DNA of 64,000 bases. Origin: Microcella humidisoli (GTDB lineage: Bacteria > Actinomycetota > Actinomycetes > Actinomycetales > Microbacteriaceae). Positions 42,946-53,818 of this stretch are shown piece by piece. The translations under genes were made by a program, and so were the position numbers. Under the pieces are notes generated by a model. It did no database searches and had not been told where the DNA came from. It saw only the letters and a list, made by a program, of their open reading frames with translations. The stretch lies in assembly GCF_024362325.1 (NCBI RefSeq), contig NZ_CP101497.1, positions 1,116,001 through 1,180,000 of the forward strand. Direction: 5' to 3'. Each line of letters begins with the position of its first letter. Position 1 is the stretch's first letter.

Positions 42946-45900
42946 GTGACGACTCTCGAGCAGCCCGATGCCGACGCCGCCGTCGGACTCGTGCGGCAGT
43001 GGCTGCGGCAGACCGAGGGTGCGCAGACCGATGCCGGCGCGGCCCGACTCGCGGGGCTGCTGCAGGACGAGGTGGGGCTCGAGTTCGCCATCGGGTTCGT
43101 CGACCGGGTGGCGCGGCCCGACGACCTCGGCGTCGCGGCGCGCAACCTCGAGCAGCTGGCGCACCGCATCCCGAGCTTCTTGCCCTGGCCGCTGCGCGTG
43201 CTCATCGCCATCGGCGGACCCCTCGCCCGGCTGCTGCCCTGGCCCATCGTGCCCATCGCGCGGCGCGTGCTGCGCGGCATGGTCGGGCACCTCGTCGTCG
43301 ATGCGACCCCGACCCGCCTCGGGCGCACGCTCGACCGCCTGCAGGGCGAGGGCGATCGGCTCAACATCAACCTGCTCGGCGAGGCCGTGCTCGGTGATGG
43401 CGAGGCGAACCGGCGCCTCGCGGGCATCACCGAGCTCGTCAAGCGGCCCGATGTCGATTACGTCTCCGTCAAGGTCTCGGCCGTCGTCAGCCAGGTGAGC
43501 ATGTGGGCCTTCGACGACACCGTCGAGCGCGTTGTCGAGCGGCTCGTGCCGCTCTACGAGACGGCGGCGCTCGGGGTGAACCCGGCCTTCCTCAACCTCG
43601 ACATGGAGGAGTTCCGCGACCTCGACCTGACGATCGAGGTGTTCCAGCGGCTGCTCGACCGGCCGTCGTTGCGCGGGTACGAGGCCGGCATCGTGCTGCA
43701 GGCCTACCTGCCCGAGGCACTGCCCGCGCTCGACCGGCTCACGCTGTGGGCCCAGCAGCGCCGAGCGGCGGGCGGCGCGGGCATCAAGGTGCGCGTCGTC
43801 AAGGGCGCCAACCTCGCCATGGAGCGAGTGGATGCTGCGCTGCACGACTGGCCCGTCGCCGTGCTGCCCAGCAAACGCGACAGCGACGCCAACTACAAGC
43901 GCGTGCTCGAGGCCGCCCTGCGCCCCGATCGAGTGGATGCGGTGCGCATCGGCCTCGCCGGCCACAACCTGTTCGACATCGCGTGGGCCTGGTTGCTCGC
44001 CGAGGCGCGCGGCGTGAGCGAGCGCGTTGAAGTCGAGATGCTGCTCGGCATGGCGCCCGACCAGGCCGAGGCCGTGCGCGGCACCGTCGGGCACCTGCTG
44101 CTGTACACGCCCGTCGTGCACCCGCGCGACTTCGAGTCGGCCATCAGCTACCTGATCCGCCGGCTGGAGGAGAACGCGAGCACCGAGAACTTCCTCTCCG
44201 GCGTCTTCGAGCTCACGCGTTCGCCCGAGATCTTCGCGCGGGAGGAGCAGCGCTTCCGCGACTCCCTCGCCGCATTCCAGGCGGCGCCCGCGGCGCCGGC
44301 GCCGCACCGCGTGCAGAACCGGCTCGACGAGCGGCCGCTCGACGCGCACGACGCCCTGCCGATCGGCGGAGTGCGCTCGGGCTTCGAGAATGCGGCCGAC
44401 ACCGATGTCGCGCTGCCGGCCAACCGCGCGTGGGCCCGCGCGATCCTCGAGCGGGCCGCCACGACGACCCGCGGCGTCTCGCTCGTCGAGGTGAGCCGAG
44501 TCGCCACGGTCGCCGCGATCGAACGCATCGTCGCCGAGACCCGGCAGGCCGCGGCCGGGTGGGCCGCGCGGTCGGTCGAGGATCGCGCGGGCATCCTGCA
44601 TCGGGCAGGGCGGATGCTCGCAGCCCGCCGATCCGACCTGCTCGAGGTGATGGCGGCCGAGGCCGGCAAGACGCTCGCCGAGGGCGACCCCGAGGTGAGC
44701 GAGGCCATCGACTTCGCGCACTACTACGCCGAGAGCGCGCGCGACCTGGCGCGCATCGACGACGCGACGTTCGCGCCTGTGCGGTTGACGGTCGTCGCGC
44801 CGCCGTGGAACTTCCCCGTCGCGATCCCGGCGGGCGGCGTGCTCGCGGCGCTCGCCGCGGGCAGCGCGGTCATCATCAAGCCCGCGCCGCAGACCCGCCG
44901 CAGTGCGGCCGTCATGGTCGATGCGCTGTGGGACGCAGGGGTGCCGCGCGACGTGCTGCGCTTCGTCGACGTGCCCGAGAACGAGGTGGGGCAGGCGCTC
45001 ATCGCGCACCCGGCCGTCGACCGGCTCGTGCTGACGGGGGCGTGGGAGACCGCGGCGCTGTTCCGCTCGTGGCGGCCCGACCTGCCGATCCTCGCCGAGA
45101 CGAGCGGCAAGAACGCCATCGTCATCACGCCGAGCGCCGACATCGACCTCGCCGTCGCCGACCTCGTGAAGTCGGCGTTCGGTCACGCCGGCCAGAAGTG
45201 CTCGGCCGCCTCGCTCGCGATCCTCGTCGGCTCGGTCGCGTCATCGGCCCGCTTCGAGCGCCAGCTCGTGGATGCCGTGCGCACGCTGCGCGTCGGCCGA
45301 GCACTCGAGCCGACCACGGTCGTCGGGCCGCTCGTCGAGCGCGCCTCGGGCAAGCTGCTGCGCGCGCTCACGACGCTCGACGAGGGCGAGGCGTGGCTCA
45401 TCGAGCCGCGCGCGCTCGACGCCTCGGGTGAGGTGTGGAGCCCCGGCGTGCGCCGAGGGGTGGCGCCGGGCAGCGCCTTCCACACGACCGAGTACTTCGG
45501 GCCCGTGCTCGGCATCATGCGCGCGCGCGACCTCGACGAGGCGCTCGACCTGCAGAACGCCACCGCGTTCGGACTCACGGCGGGGCTGCACTCGCTCGAC
45601 GCCGAGGAGGTCGCGTACTGGCTCGACCACGTCGAGGCCGGCAACCTCTATGTCAACCGCGGCATCACAGGCGCGATCGTGCGCCGTCAGCCCTTCGGCG
45701 GCTGGAAGCGCTCGAGCGTGGGCGGATCGACCAAGGCCGGCGGACCCTCGTACGTCATGGGCTTCGGCACCTTCGCGCCGGTGCCGCGCGAGCCGCGCGA
45801 GTCGCTGAGCCTCCGCGGCCTCGACCGCGGCGTGCGCGAGGTGCTCGAAGCCAGCCAGCCGGGGCTCGACTTCGTCGGCTTCGACGCCGCGCGCGCGGGC

Positions 45901-46452
45901 GCGCTCAGCGACGAGCGCGCGTGGCAGGACGAGTTCGGCGTTGCGCGCGACGACAGCAGGCTGGGTGCCGCGGCCGGTGCCGTCGTCGAGCGCAACGTTC
46001 TGCGGTACCGCCGCACGCCGGTCACCGTTCGGGCCGCCGAGGGCGCCGCGATGGCCGACGTCGTGCGCGTGCTGCTCGCCGCGGCGCGCGCCGGGTCGCG
46101 CGTCGACATCAGCAGCGCGGTGCCGCTGCCGGCGAGCCTGCTCGCGCTGCTCGACTCCGGCGTCTCGGCGCTGCGCGCGGCCTCGATCGCGATCGAGACG
46201 GATGCGCGCTTCAGCGAGCGGATGCGCGAGGTGCGCCCCGCCCGCATCCGGCTCATCGCGCCGGAGGGCGCGGAGGTGGCGCGTGCGCTGCACCTCGCGC
46301 TCGAGGGCGACCCCGACGTGGCGATCTTCTCGGGGGCGGTGACGGCCGCGGGTCGGGTCGAGCTGCTGCCCTTCCTGCGCGAACAGGCCGTGTCGATCAC
46401 GGCGCACCGCTTCGGCAACCCGTTCCCGGCGATGGCCGAACTCGAGCTGTAG
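42946..46452 (+). CDS. putA: Bifunctional proline dehydrogenase / L-glutamate-gamma-semialdehyde dehydrogenase
   Basis: 1168 residues. The N-terminal FAD proline dehydrogenase barrel (about 60-450; YVSVKVSAVVSQ, VRVVKGANLAME, RIGLAGHNLFDIAW) oxidises proline. The aldehyde dehydrogenase domain (about 490-960; WNFPVAIPAGG, catalytic Glu718 in LAETSGKNA, nucleophile Cys752 in GQKCSAAS) makes glutamate. About 200 further residues form a C-terminal domain. There is no ribbon-helix-helix DNA-binding domain, so it is not a self-regulating PutA. The GTG at 42946 has GAGGAT 6 bases upstream. Confidence 0.92.
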   Translation: MTTLEQPDADAAVGLVRQWLRQTEGAQTDAGAARLAGLLQDEVGLEFAIGFVDRVARPDDLGVAARNLEQLAHRIPSFLPWPLRVLIAIGGPLARLLPWPIVPIARRVLRGMVGHLVVDATPTRLGRTLDRLQGEGDRLNINLLGEAVLGDGEANRRLAGITELVKRPDVDYVSVKVSAVVSQVSMWAFDDTVERVVERLVPLYETAALGVNPAFLNLDMEEFRDLDLTIEVFQRLLDRPSLRGYEAGIVLQAYLPEALPALDRLTLWAQQRRAAGGAGIKVRVVKGANLAMERVDAALHDWPVAVLPSKRDSDANYKRVLEAALRPDRVDAVRIGLAGHNLFDIAWAWLLAEARGVSERVEVEMLLGMAPDQAEAVRGTVGHLLLYTPVVHPRDFESAISYLIRRLEENASTENFLSGVFELTRSPEIFAREEQRFRDSLAAFQAAPAAPAPHRVQNRLDERPLDAHDALPIGGVRSGFENAADTDVALPANRAWARAILERAATTTRGVSLVEVSRVATVAAIERIVAETRQAAAGWAARSVEDRAGILHRAGRMLAARRSDLLEVMAAEAGKTLAEGDPEVSEAIDFAHYYAESARDLARIDDATFAPVRLTVVAPPWNFPVAIPAGGVLAALAAGSAVIIKPAPQTRRSAAVMVDALWDAGVPRDVLRFVDVPENEVGQALIAHPAVDRLVLTGAWETAALFRSWRPDLPILAETSGKNAIVITPSADIDLAVADLVKSAFGHAGQKCSAASLAILVGSVASSARFERQLVDAVRTLRVGRALEPTTVVGPLVERASGKLLRALTTLDEGEAWLIEPRALDASGEVWSPGVRRGVAPGSAFHTTEYFGPVLGIMRARDLDEALDLQNATAFGLTAGLHSLDAEEVAYWLDHVEAGNLYVNRGITGAIVRRQPFGGWKRSSVGGSTKAGGPSYVMGFGTFAPVPREPRESLSLRGLDRGVREVLEASQPGLDFVGFDAARAGALSDERAWQDEFGVARDDSRLGAAAGAVVERNVLRYRRTPVTVRAAEGAAMADVVRVLLAAARAGSRVDISSAVPLPASLLALLDSGVSALRAASIAIETDARFSERMREVRPARIRLIAPEGAEVARALHLALEGDPDVAIFSGAVTAAGRVELLPFLREQAVSITAHRFGNPFPAMAELEL

Positions 46453-46541
46453 CGCTGCGCTCCCGTGCGCGGAGCGGTGCCGCGCGATGCCACCCCACCT
46501 TGCTAGCTCGTCTGGTGCGATCGACAAGGTGGCCAGCACTC

Positions 46542-46576
46542 GGTGCTCGGTGCTTGCTGCTTGCTGCTCGCTGCTC
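46542..46576. repeat. Short tandem repeat, five 7-bp units
   Basis: GGTGCTC GGTGCTT GCTGCTT GCTGCTC GCTGCTC runs in exact 7-base phase. It lies in the 286-base stretch (46453-46738) between putA and the GntR regulator gene, in which I see no gene. Confidence 0.7.
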
Positions 46577-46738
46577 GCGGATCAGGAAGATCGACGTCAG
46601 ACCCCTGGTGAGGGGTGCGACACGCCGCCGATCGCCTTCATCATGCGGAGCTTCCTGAACCGCAAACAGGTGTGGCTCGGCTGTGGACGCCGGCAAGGTA
46701 TGCCGAGCGAGGCCGAGGCTGATCGGGGCGGTGGATGC

Positions 46739-47095
46739 TCAGCCGCGCTGGGCGGCGCGCACGAGGTCGATCGCAGCCGCGTCCTCGAGCCCGAGTCGCC
46801 GGGTGCGCTCGACGAACTCGCGCGCGGCAACCTGCGCCTGCTGCTGCCCGGCATCGCCCTGCGGCGCGACGAACGAGCCGGCCCGGCCGCGCGTCTCGAT
46901 GATGCCGTCCGTCTCGAGCTCGCGGTAGGCGCGCGCGACCGTGTTGACCGCGAGCCCGAGCTCGTCGGCGAGCGCGCGCACGGTCGGCAGCTTCGCGCCC
47001 GCGGCGAGCTCGCCGGCCGCGACCGCGTCGCGCACCTGCACGCGAATCTGCTCGTAGGGCGGTGTCGACAGTCGAGTGTCGACGATGACGATCAT
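46739..47095 (-). CDS. GntR family transcriptional regulator, YtrA subfamily
   Basis: A 118-residue regulator: a GntR winged helix (residues about 9-77: PPYEQIRVQVRDAVAAGEL, LPTVRALADELGLAVNTVARAYRELE) plus a short helical tail, the YtrA architecture. YtrA proteins usually control neighbouring membrane transport genes. It is the second gene after the membrane protein 47105-48076, 9 bases apart; an inverted repeat at 48085-48098 before that gene may be its operator. Confidence 0.9.
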   Translation of the reverse strand: MIVIVDTRLSTPPYEQIRVQVRDAVAAGELAAGAKLPTVRALADELGLAVNTVARAYRELETDGIIETRGRAGSFVAPQGDAGQQQAQVAAREFVERTRRLGLEDAAAIDLVRAAQRG

Positions 47096-47104
47096 GGGGT
47101 GAGA

Positions 47105-48076
47105 CTACTTCGCGACGATCGCGAATTCGGGCCATAGGGTGCGCTGCACGTGGCGTTCGGGCGAGCGGGCGAGCACGATGACGATCACCAGAAGCAGCCC
47201 GATGAAACCCAGATAGCCGATGAGGTTGATCCAGACCATGGTGGCGGCCTCGGCGCCCGTCGGAAATGCGACGCCGAGAGCCTGCAGGGCCGTGAAGCCA
47301 ACGAGCCCCCCGACGGTGGCAACGAGCCAATGCAGATCGCGCAGACTCTGCGCCGCGAGCGCGTCACTCCACGCGAGTGCACCGGCGTCGCCGAGGAGGG
47401 CGCGGCGGCTGACGAGCCTCCGCGCGATGCGCGGAAGCGCCAGATAGAGAGACCCGGCGCCGAGTCCGACGATGGCGAGGGGGGGCGCTGATCGTGCGAT
47501 GGCCTCGGGAGCGTCCGCGCCGGGCAGGGTGATGATAACCAGCAGGAGGGTGGGCAACCCAACTGCAAGGGCCGCCGCGACAGCGGCCATGCGCCGTTCG
47601 ACCGGCGCGACGAGCTCGGCGAGGCCGACGAGGTGCAAGCGTGCGACCGTCTCGGTCGTCGGCGCCGCGCGTCGCGCGAGCGCGCCGCCGATGATGGTTC
47701 CTAACTGGGTGAGCATGAGTGCAGAGCCCACGCTAATGATGCTTGATGCCAGCCCCAGATTCATGGGCGCCGAGCTCCATGGCAAGAAGATCGCGACGAT
47801 GACGCCGAGTGCCGCCATCGCGCCGAGAAGCCCGCCGCGCGTGCGCATCGCGAGCTGATGCTCGAGTGCGGGGCGCATTCCCTCGGCGACCATCAGATTG
47901 AGCCGAAGCGCGTATCGGTTCACCATCTTCTCGCGCGCCGAGGCCTGCCATGTCGCCACGAACTGAACAATGACTGTTGCCGCAATGGCCCCCATGCCGA
48001 TCGCGACCAGTGCTGTCAGCGCCCCGAAGAAGACGTCGGTCGGGATATCGACGGAGAAAGACTGATGCGGGGACAT
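47105..48076 (-). CDS. Multi-pass membrane protein of unknown function
   Basis: A 323-residue protein with about seven hydrophobic helices (approximate residues 15-40, 72-90, 95-120, 145-165, 180-200, 235-258 and 265-290). I do not recognise the family. Codon and base use are slightly less GC-rich than its neighbours. It is in an operon with a YtrA-type regulator, so an antibiotic- or stress-inducible membrane function is possible. The ATG at 48076 lies 7 bases after TACAAT. Confidence 0.7.
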   Translation of the reverse strand: MSPHQSFSVDIPTDVFFGALTALVAIGMGAIAATVIVQFVATWQASAREKMVNRYALRLNLMVAEGMRPALEHQLAMRTRGGLLGAMAALGVIVAIFLPWSSAPMNLGLASSIISVGSALMLTQLGTIIGGALARRAAPTTETVARLHLVGLAELVAPVERRMAAVAAALAVGLPTLLLVIITLPGADAPEAIARSAPPLAIVGLGAGSLYLALPRIARRLVSRRALLGDAGALAWSDALAAQSLRDLHWLVATVGGLVGFTALQALGVAFPTGAEAATMVWINLIGYLGFIGLLLVIVIVLARSPERHVQRTLWPEFAIVAK

Positions 48077-48084
48077 GACTCTTA

Positions 48085-48098
48085 TTGTAGCAATACAA
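48085..48098. promoter_or_regulatory. Inverted repeat over the -10 element, candidate YtrA operator
   Basis: TTGTA-GCAA-TACAA is an inverted repeat with 5-base arms. On the minus strand its right arm forms most of the -10 element TACAAT of the membrane protein gene, 7 bases before its ATG. Confidence 0.5.
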
Positions 48099-48120
48099 AT
48101 GGTGACGATGCGAGCATTGA

Positions 48121-49590
48121 TCAACCGCTCGGCGCGTGCCGTTCGAGGAACCCGAGCACCTCGGTCTGGTCGACCCCGGGAAACGACTCGGTCGGCAGCG
48201 TCGCGAGCAGGCTGGCATGGATGCGCGCCTGCGGTCGCGCGCGCCCCGACCACCGCGCCGCGAGGTCGGCGGGCGCCCGGCGGCAGCACTCCGGGGAGGG
48301 GCAGGTCGACGCCCCGCGCCGGTCGGTCTCGCGCCCGCGGAACCACTTGACGTGCGCGAAGGGCGTGCCGACCGAGATCGAGAAGTCGCCCCCCGCTCCC
48401 GACTCGATGCGCGAGGTGCACCAGTAGGTGCCCGTGGGTTTGTCGGTGTACTGGTGGTACGGGCTGAAGCGGTCGGGCTCGTCGAACACCTGGCGCGCTG
48501 ACCACTTGCGGCACACGAGCTGCCCCTCGACCGCTCCGAGGGCGTCGGTCGGAAACTGGACGCTGTCGTTCTCGTAGGCCTTCGCGAGCACGCCCTGCGA
48601 GCTGACCTTCAAGAAGTGCACGGGAATCTCGAGGTGCTCGGTCGCGAGGTTGGTGAACCGGTGCGCGGCCGTCTCGTACGAGACCGCGAAGGCGTCGCGC
48701 AGGTCTTCGACGGCAAGCTCGCGGCGCTGCTTCGCGCGCTGCAGGAAGGACACGGCATCGGCCTCCGGGATGAGCAGCGCGGCGGCGAGGTAGTTCGTCT
48801 CGACGCGCTGGGTGAGGAACTCGGCGTAGTCGCGCGGCTCCGATCGCCCGAGCACGTGACCGGCGAGCGCCTGGAGGAGCGTCGTGCGAGCATCCCGCCC
48901 CGGAGCGGTCTGCACGGGCAGGTAGATGCGGCCGTGCTCGAGGTCGGTGACCGAGCGGGTCGAGGCCGGCAGGTCGCCCACGTAGTGCAGCGAGAACCCG
49001 AGGTGCGCGGCGAGCTCGGCGGCGAGACGCTGCGAGAGCGGCCCGCCCTCGTGGCCGACGGCGCGCAGCAGCTCGGCGGCGCGCTGCTCGAGCTCGCCGA
49101 AGTAGTTGCCGCGGTCGCGCATCGTGCGCCGCAGCTCGGTGTTGGCGCGCCGGGCCTCTTCGGGCGTCGCGGCGCGCTCGCTGTGCACGCGCTGCAGCTC
49201 GGCGTGCAGGGCGAGCACCGTCGCGATCGCCTCGTCGCTGACGCTCTTGCGCAGGGGCAGGGGCGGGATGCCCAGACTCGCGAACAGCGGACCGGCCTGC
49301 ACCCGGGCGAGCTCGACTTCGAGGGCCGCGCGTCCGGTGAGGGGTGCCGCACTGAGCAGCTCGTCGAGGCTCGCGCCCACGGCCCGCGCGATCGCCTGCA
49401 GTTCGCTGAGCTTGGCCTCGCGCTTGCCGTTCTCGAGCACGCTCAAGTGCGAGGTGGCGATCCCCACCGCGTCGGCGACCTCGGCGAGGGTCAGCCCCGC
49501 GGTCGTGCGGAGCGCGCGGAGGCGTTGGCCGAGGGTCAGGGCATCGATCACATCATCAGCCTGGGCGCGGGCGAGCGGCGAATCGAGCAT
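48121..49590 (-). CDS. RamB-like XRE/ImmA-type regulator of the glyoxylate shunt
   Basis: A 489-residue regulator: an XRE helix-turn-helix at residues about 20-75 (LRALRTTAGLTLAEVADAVGIATSHLSVLENGKR), an IrrE-like/DUF955 central part (DLEHGRIYLPVQ; RVETNYLAAALLIPEADAV), and a C-terminal short-chain fatty acyl regulator domain with CRKWSARQVF and several Cys (CPSPECCRR). This is the architecture of RamB, which represses aceA and aceB in corynebacteria. It is divergent from aceA-aceB with a palindrome between them. Confidence 0.88.
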   Translation of the reverse strand: MLDSPLARAQADDVIDALTLGQRLRALRTTAGLTLAEVADAVGIATSHLSVLENGKREAKLSELQAIARAVGASLDELLSAAPLTGRAALEVELARVQAGPLFASLGIPPLPLRKSVSDEAIATVLALHAELQRVHSERAATPEEARRANTELRRTMRDRGNYFGELEQRAAELLRAVGHEGGPLSQRLAAELAAHLGFSLHYVGDLPASTRSVTDLEHGRIYLPVQTAPGRDARTTLLQALAGHVLGRSEPRDYAEFLTQRVETNYLAAALLIPEADAVSFLQRAKQRRELAVEDLRDAFAVSYETAAHRFTNLATEHLEIPVHFLKVSSQGVLAKAYENDSVQFPTDALGAVEGQLVCRKWSARQVFDEPDRFSPYHQYTDKPTGTYWCTSRIESGAGGDFSISVGTPFAHVKWFRGRETDRRGASTCPSPECCRRAPADLAARWSGRARPQARIHASLLATLPTESFPGVDQTEVLGFLERHAPSG

Positions 49591-49624
49591 GTCGAGAGCC
49601 TGACAGCCCGAACTTTTCGGCGCA

Positions 49625-49648
49625 ACTGAAATTTGGCGGTATTTCAGT
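49625..49648. promoter_or_regulatory. Palindromic operator between ramB-like gene and aceA
   Basis: ACTGAAAT-N8-ATTTCAGT has perfect 8-base arms. GAACTTTTCGGCGCAA at 49611-49626 just beside it resembles the AACTTTGCAAA-type RamB site. It is placed 35 bases from the regulator start and about 80 from aceA. Confidence 0.65.
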
Positions 49649-49729
49649 CGACAAGTCCCGGTCGAGGGGGTCGTTCTTCGCCCAGTGTGGCTCACACGAC
49701 CTCGAACCACCGACCTTCAGGAGCACCTC

Positions 49730-51034
49730 ATGACGCAGAACCAGCCGACCCGACCGGGCGACCAGACCGAGACCGCCGCCGAGCTCGAGACCCGTTGGAA
49801 GACCGACGCGCGCTGGAACGGCGTGCGCCGCGACTACACCGCCGAGGACGTCGTCGAGCTGCGCGGCCCGGTGCGCGAGGAGCGCACGCTCGCCCGCCGC
49901 GGCGCCGAGAAGCTCTGGGAGCAGATCCAGGCCAACACGGGCAACCCCGAGGAGTGGACGTACGCCCTCGGCGCCCTCACCGGCAACCAGGCCGTGCAGC
50001 AGGTGCGCGCGGGCCTCAAGGCCATCTACCTGAGCGGCTGGCAGGTCGCCGCCGACGCGAACCTGAGCGGCCAGACCTACCCCGACCAGAGCCTCTACCC
50101 GGCCAACTCGGTGCCCGCCGTCGTGCGCCGCATCAACAACGCGCTGCTGCGAGCGGGCCAGATCGAGCAAGACGGTCGCGACTGGATGGCCCCGATCGTC
50201 GCCGACGCCGAGGCCGGCTTCGGCGGCCCGCTCAACGCCTACGAGCTCATGCACGGCATGATCGAGGCCGGCGCGGCGGGCGTGCACTGGGAGGACCAGC
50301 TCGCGAGCGAGAAGAAGTGCGGCCACATGGGCGGCAAGGTGCTCGTGCCTACGAGCCAGCACATCCGCACCCTCAACGCTGCCCGCCTCGCGGCCGACGT
50401 CGCCGACGTGCCCACGATCGTCATCGCGCGCACCGACTCGCTCGCCGCCAACCTCATCACGAGCGACGTGGATGACCGCGACAAGCCCTTCCTCACCGGC
50501 GGCCGCACGGCCGAGGGCTTCTACGAGGTCGAGCCCGGCATCGGTCCGGTGCTCGCGCGCGGGCACGCCTACGCCGAGTACGCCGACATGCTCTGGGTCG
50601 AGTCGAGCGAGCCCGACCTCGAGCTCGCGCGCACCTTCGCGGAGAGCATCCACAAGGAGTTCCCCGGCAAGAAGCTCGCGTACAACTGCTCGCCGTCGTT
50701 CAACTGGAAGCGCCACCTCGACGACGACACCATCGCGAAGTTCCAGCGCGAGCTGTCGGCCATGGGCTACGCGTTCCAGTTCATCACCCTCGCCGGCTTC
50801 CACTCGCTCAACCACTCGATGTTCGAGCTCGCGAGCGGCTACCGCGACCGCCAGATGAGCGCCTACGTCGAGCTGCAGGAGGCCGAGTTCGCCTCCGAGG
50901 CCCACGGCTACACCGCCACCAAGCACCAGCGCGAAGTGGGTACCGGCTACTTCGACCGCATCGCCACGGCTCTCAACCCCGAGAGCGCGACCCTGGCCCT
51001 CGTCGGCTCCACCGAGTCCGAGCAGTTCCACTAA
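49730..51034 (+). CDS. aceA: Isocitrate lyase
   Basis: 434 residues. It splits isocitrate to glyoxylate and succinate, the first step of the glyoxylate shunt. The active-site motif [10 protein letters not shown] has nucleophile Cys197; [19 protein letters not shown] and [10 protein letters not shown] are conserved. The ATG at 49730 has CAGGAG upstream. It is 31 bases before aceB, and divergent from the RamB-like regulator. Confidence 0.95.
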   Translation: MTQNQPTRPGDQTETAAELETRWKTDARWNGVRRDYTAEDVVELRGPVREERTLARRGAEKLWEQIQANTGNPEEWTYALGALTGNQAVQQVRAGLKAIYLSGWQVAADANLSGQTYPDQSLYPANSVPAVVRRINNALLRAGQIEQDGRDWMAPIVADAEAGFGGPLNAYELMHGMIEAGAAGVHWEDQLASEKKCGHMGGKVLVPTSQHIRTLNAARLAADVADVPTIVIARTDSLAANLITSDVDDRDKPFLTGGRTAEGFYEVEPGIGPVLARGHAYAEYADMLWVESSEPDLELARTFAESIHKEFPGKKLAYNCSPSFNWKRHLDDDTIAKFQRELSAMGYAFQFITLAGFHSLNHSMFELASGYRDRQMSAYVELQEAEFASEAHGYTATKHQREVGTGYFDRIATALNPESATLALVGSTESEQFH

Positions 51035-51065
51035 GCCCGCACGACCGAGACACGGAGACCAGATC

Positions 51066-52718
<1,653 letters not shown>

Positions 52719-52729
52719 GATGGGCTCCC

Positions 52730-52764
52730 GGGTGTCCGACCGCTAAGTGGGCGGACGGGCACCC
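52730..52764 (+). terminator. Hairpin terminator after aceB
   Basis: GGGTGTCCG..CCGC pairs with GCGG..CGGGCACCC with one A-A mismatch and one G-T pair around a 7-base loop. It lies 11 bases after the aceB stop. Confidence 0.6.
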
Positions 52765-52836
52765 CGGAGTCCTGCAGAAGGAGTTGCAAGGACCACATCG
52801 CTGCCATAAGCGGGGTTTCGTCACTAAAGTGGGGCA

Positions 52837-53562
52837 ATGCGAGTGGGTGTTTACGTCGACGGCTACAACCTCTACTACGGAGGTCGGGCTCACTGTGGCC
52901 GAGGTACCTCGGGATGGCGCTGGCTTGACGTTCGTGCGCTGGTGCTCCCCTTTGCCGGTTGGTCCAACTCGTCGATCGAGAGGATCGTGTACTGCACTGC
53001 TCGAGTTAGTCCAGTAGACAGTCCCAGCGCCGCAGTAGATCAGTCCGCCTACCTGGACGCGTTGCTGGCCGCCGGCTCCGTAGACCTGATTGAAGAGGGG
53101 CGATATGACTCGTGGGCAAAGGAGGCGCCTCTATCGAGTTCAATAGCGGGCTCTCGAGCACCTTCATTGTTGGCTTCTACTGGGCTTGAGACTTGGGATT
53201 CCGCGCTACCACTTCGCCGGACCCCAACGGGGGAGATTCTCGCCACAGTTCGGAAGCGCGAGGAAAAGGGGTCGGACGTGAACGTCGCTACCCACCTTCT
53301 TCGAGATGTCTACAGCAACGACGTTGACGCTGCGATCGTGGTCTCGAACGACTCAGACCTTGCCCTGCCATTGCGGTTCGCGCGTTCGGTCGTGCCAGTG
53401 GGCACCATCAACCCGCAGAAGAACTACCTGGCCGGAGCGCTGAAGGGCTCGTCAACTGAAGGAGCCGGCCGTCACTGGTGGAAACAACTGAGTCCAGCAG
53501 ACTTTCTGCGGAGTCAGCTCACTGATCCGGTAGGAAAGTATCGCCGCCCCAGTGGCTGGTGA
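52837..53562 (+). CDS. NYN domain (PIN-like) ribonuclease
   Basis: A 241-residue protein of the NYN/LabA-like group: GVYVDGYNLYYG at the N-terminus (Asp8, Asn11), EEKGSDVNVATHLL (Asp147) and AIVVSNDSDLALPLRFA (Asp172, Asp174) give the acidic metal site of a PIN-like nuclease. Base composition is clearly lower in GC than aceB and codons are more mixed, suggesting transfer. The ATG is 6 bases after TAAAGT. It is followed by a T-run terminator. Target unknown; defence- or RNA-processing-related roles are possible. Confidence 0.85.
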   Translation: MRVGVYVDGYNLYYGGRAHCGRGTSGWRWLDVRALVLPFAGWSNSSIERIVYCTARVSPVDSPSAAVDQSAYLDALLAAGSVDLIEEGRYDSWAKEAPLSSSIAGSRAPSLLASTGLETWDSALPLRRTPTGEILATVRKREEKGSDVNVATHLLRDVYSNDVDAAIVVSNDSDLALPLRFARSVVPVGTINPQKNYLAGALKGSSTEGAGRHWWKQLSPADFLRSQLTDPVGKYRRPSGW

Positions 53563-53631
53563 CGACGGTCATCCCCACTTGGCGACCGGTGGTTACATCT
53601 ACGCGGATGTCTGTGGCACACTTGTAGCACC

Positions 53632-53662
53632 AACCCGTCCTCCATGTGAGGGCGGGTTTTTT
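53632..53662 (+). terminator. Classic hairpin terminator with T-run after NYN gene
   Basis: CCCGTCCTC pairs with GAGGGCGGG (one G-T) around a 5-base loop, followed by six T. It is the only terminator in the window with a clear T-run. The remaining 150 bases before the next gene show nothing else. Confidence 0.85.
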
Positions 53663-53818
53663 CTGCCCCCCGTCCTGGCTAAGTGCGGAGGCTATTCAGC
53701 AGCTCGCCGTTCTTGGCGCGCGAGAAGCCGCTGGCAGACGACTACGAAGCTAGAAAGCAGCGTCGTCCGACAAGACGTCCCCAACGGCCTCGACAACCCT
53801 GGGCGATAGCGTCGACGC

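Noticed and set aside
41296..45186. Upstream extension of the PYROXD2-like frame to 1296 codons, and of the putA frame upstream to 41293
   Set aside because: Each extension is an antisense shadow of the other gene. The internal ATG (42885) and GTG (42946) start the recognisable FAD and PutA domains and have -10 elements at the right distance.
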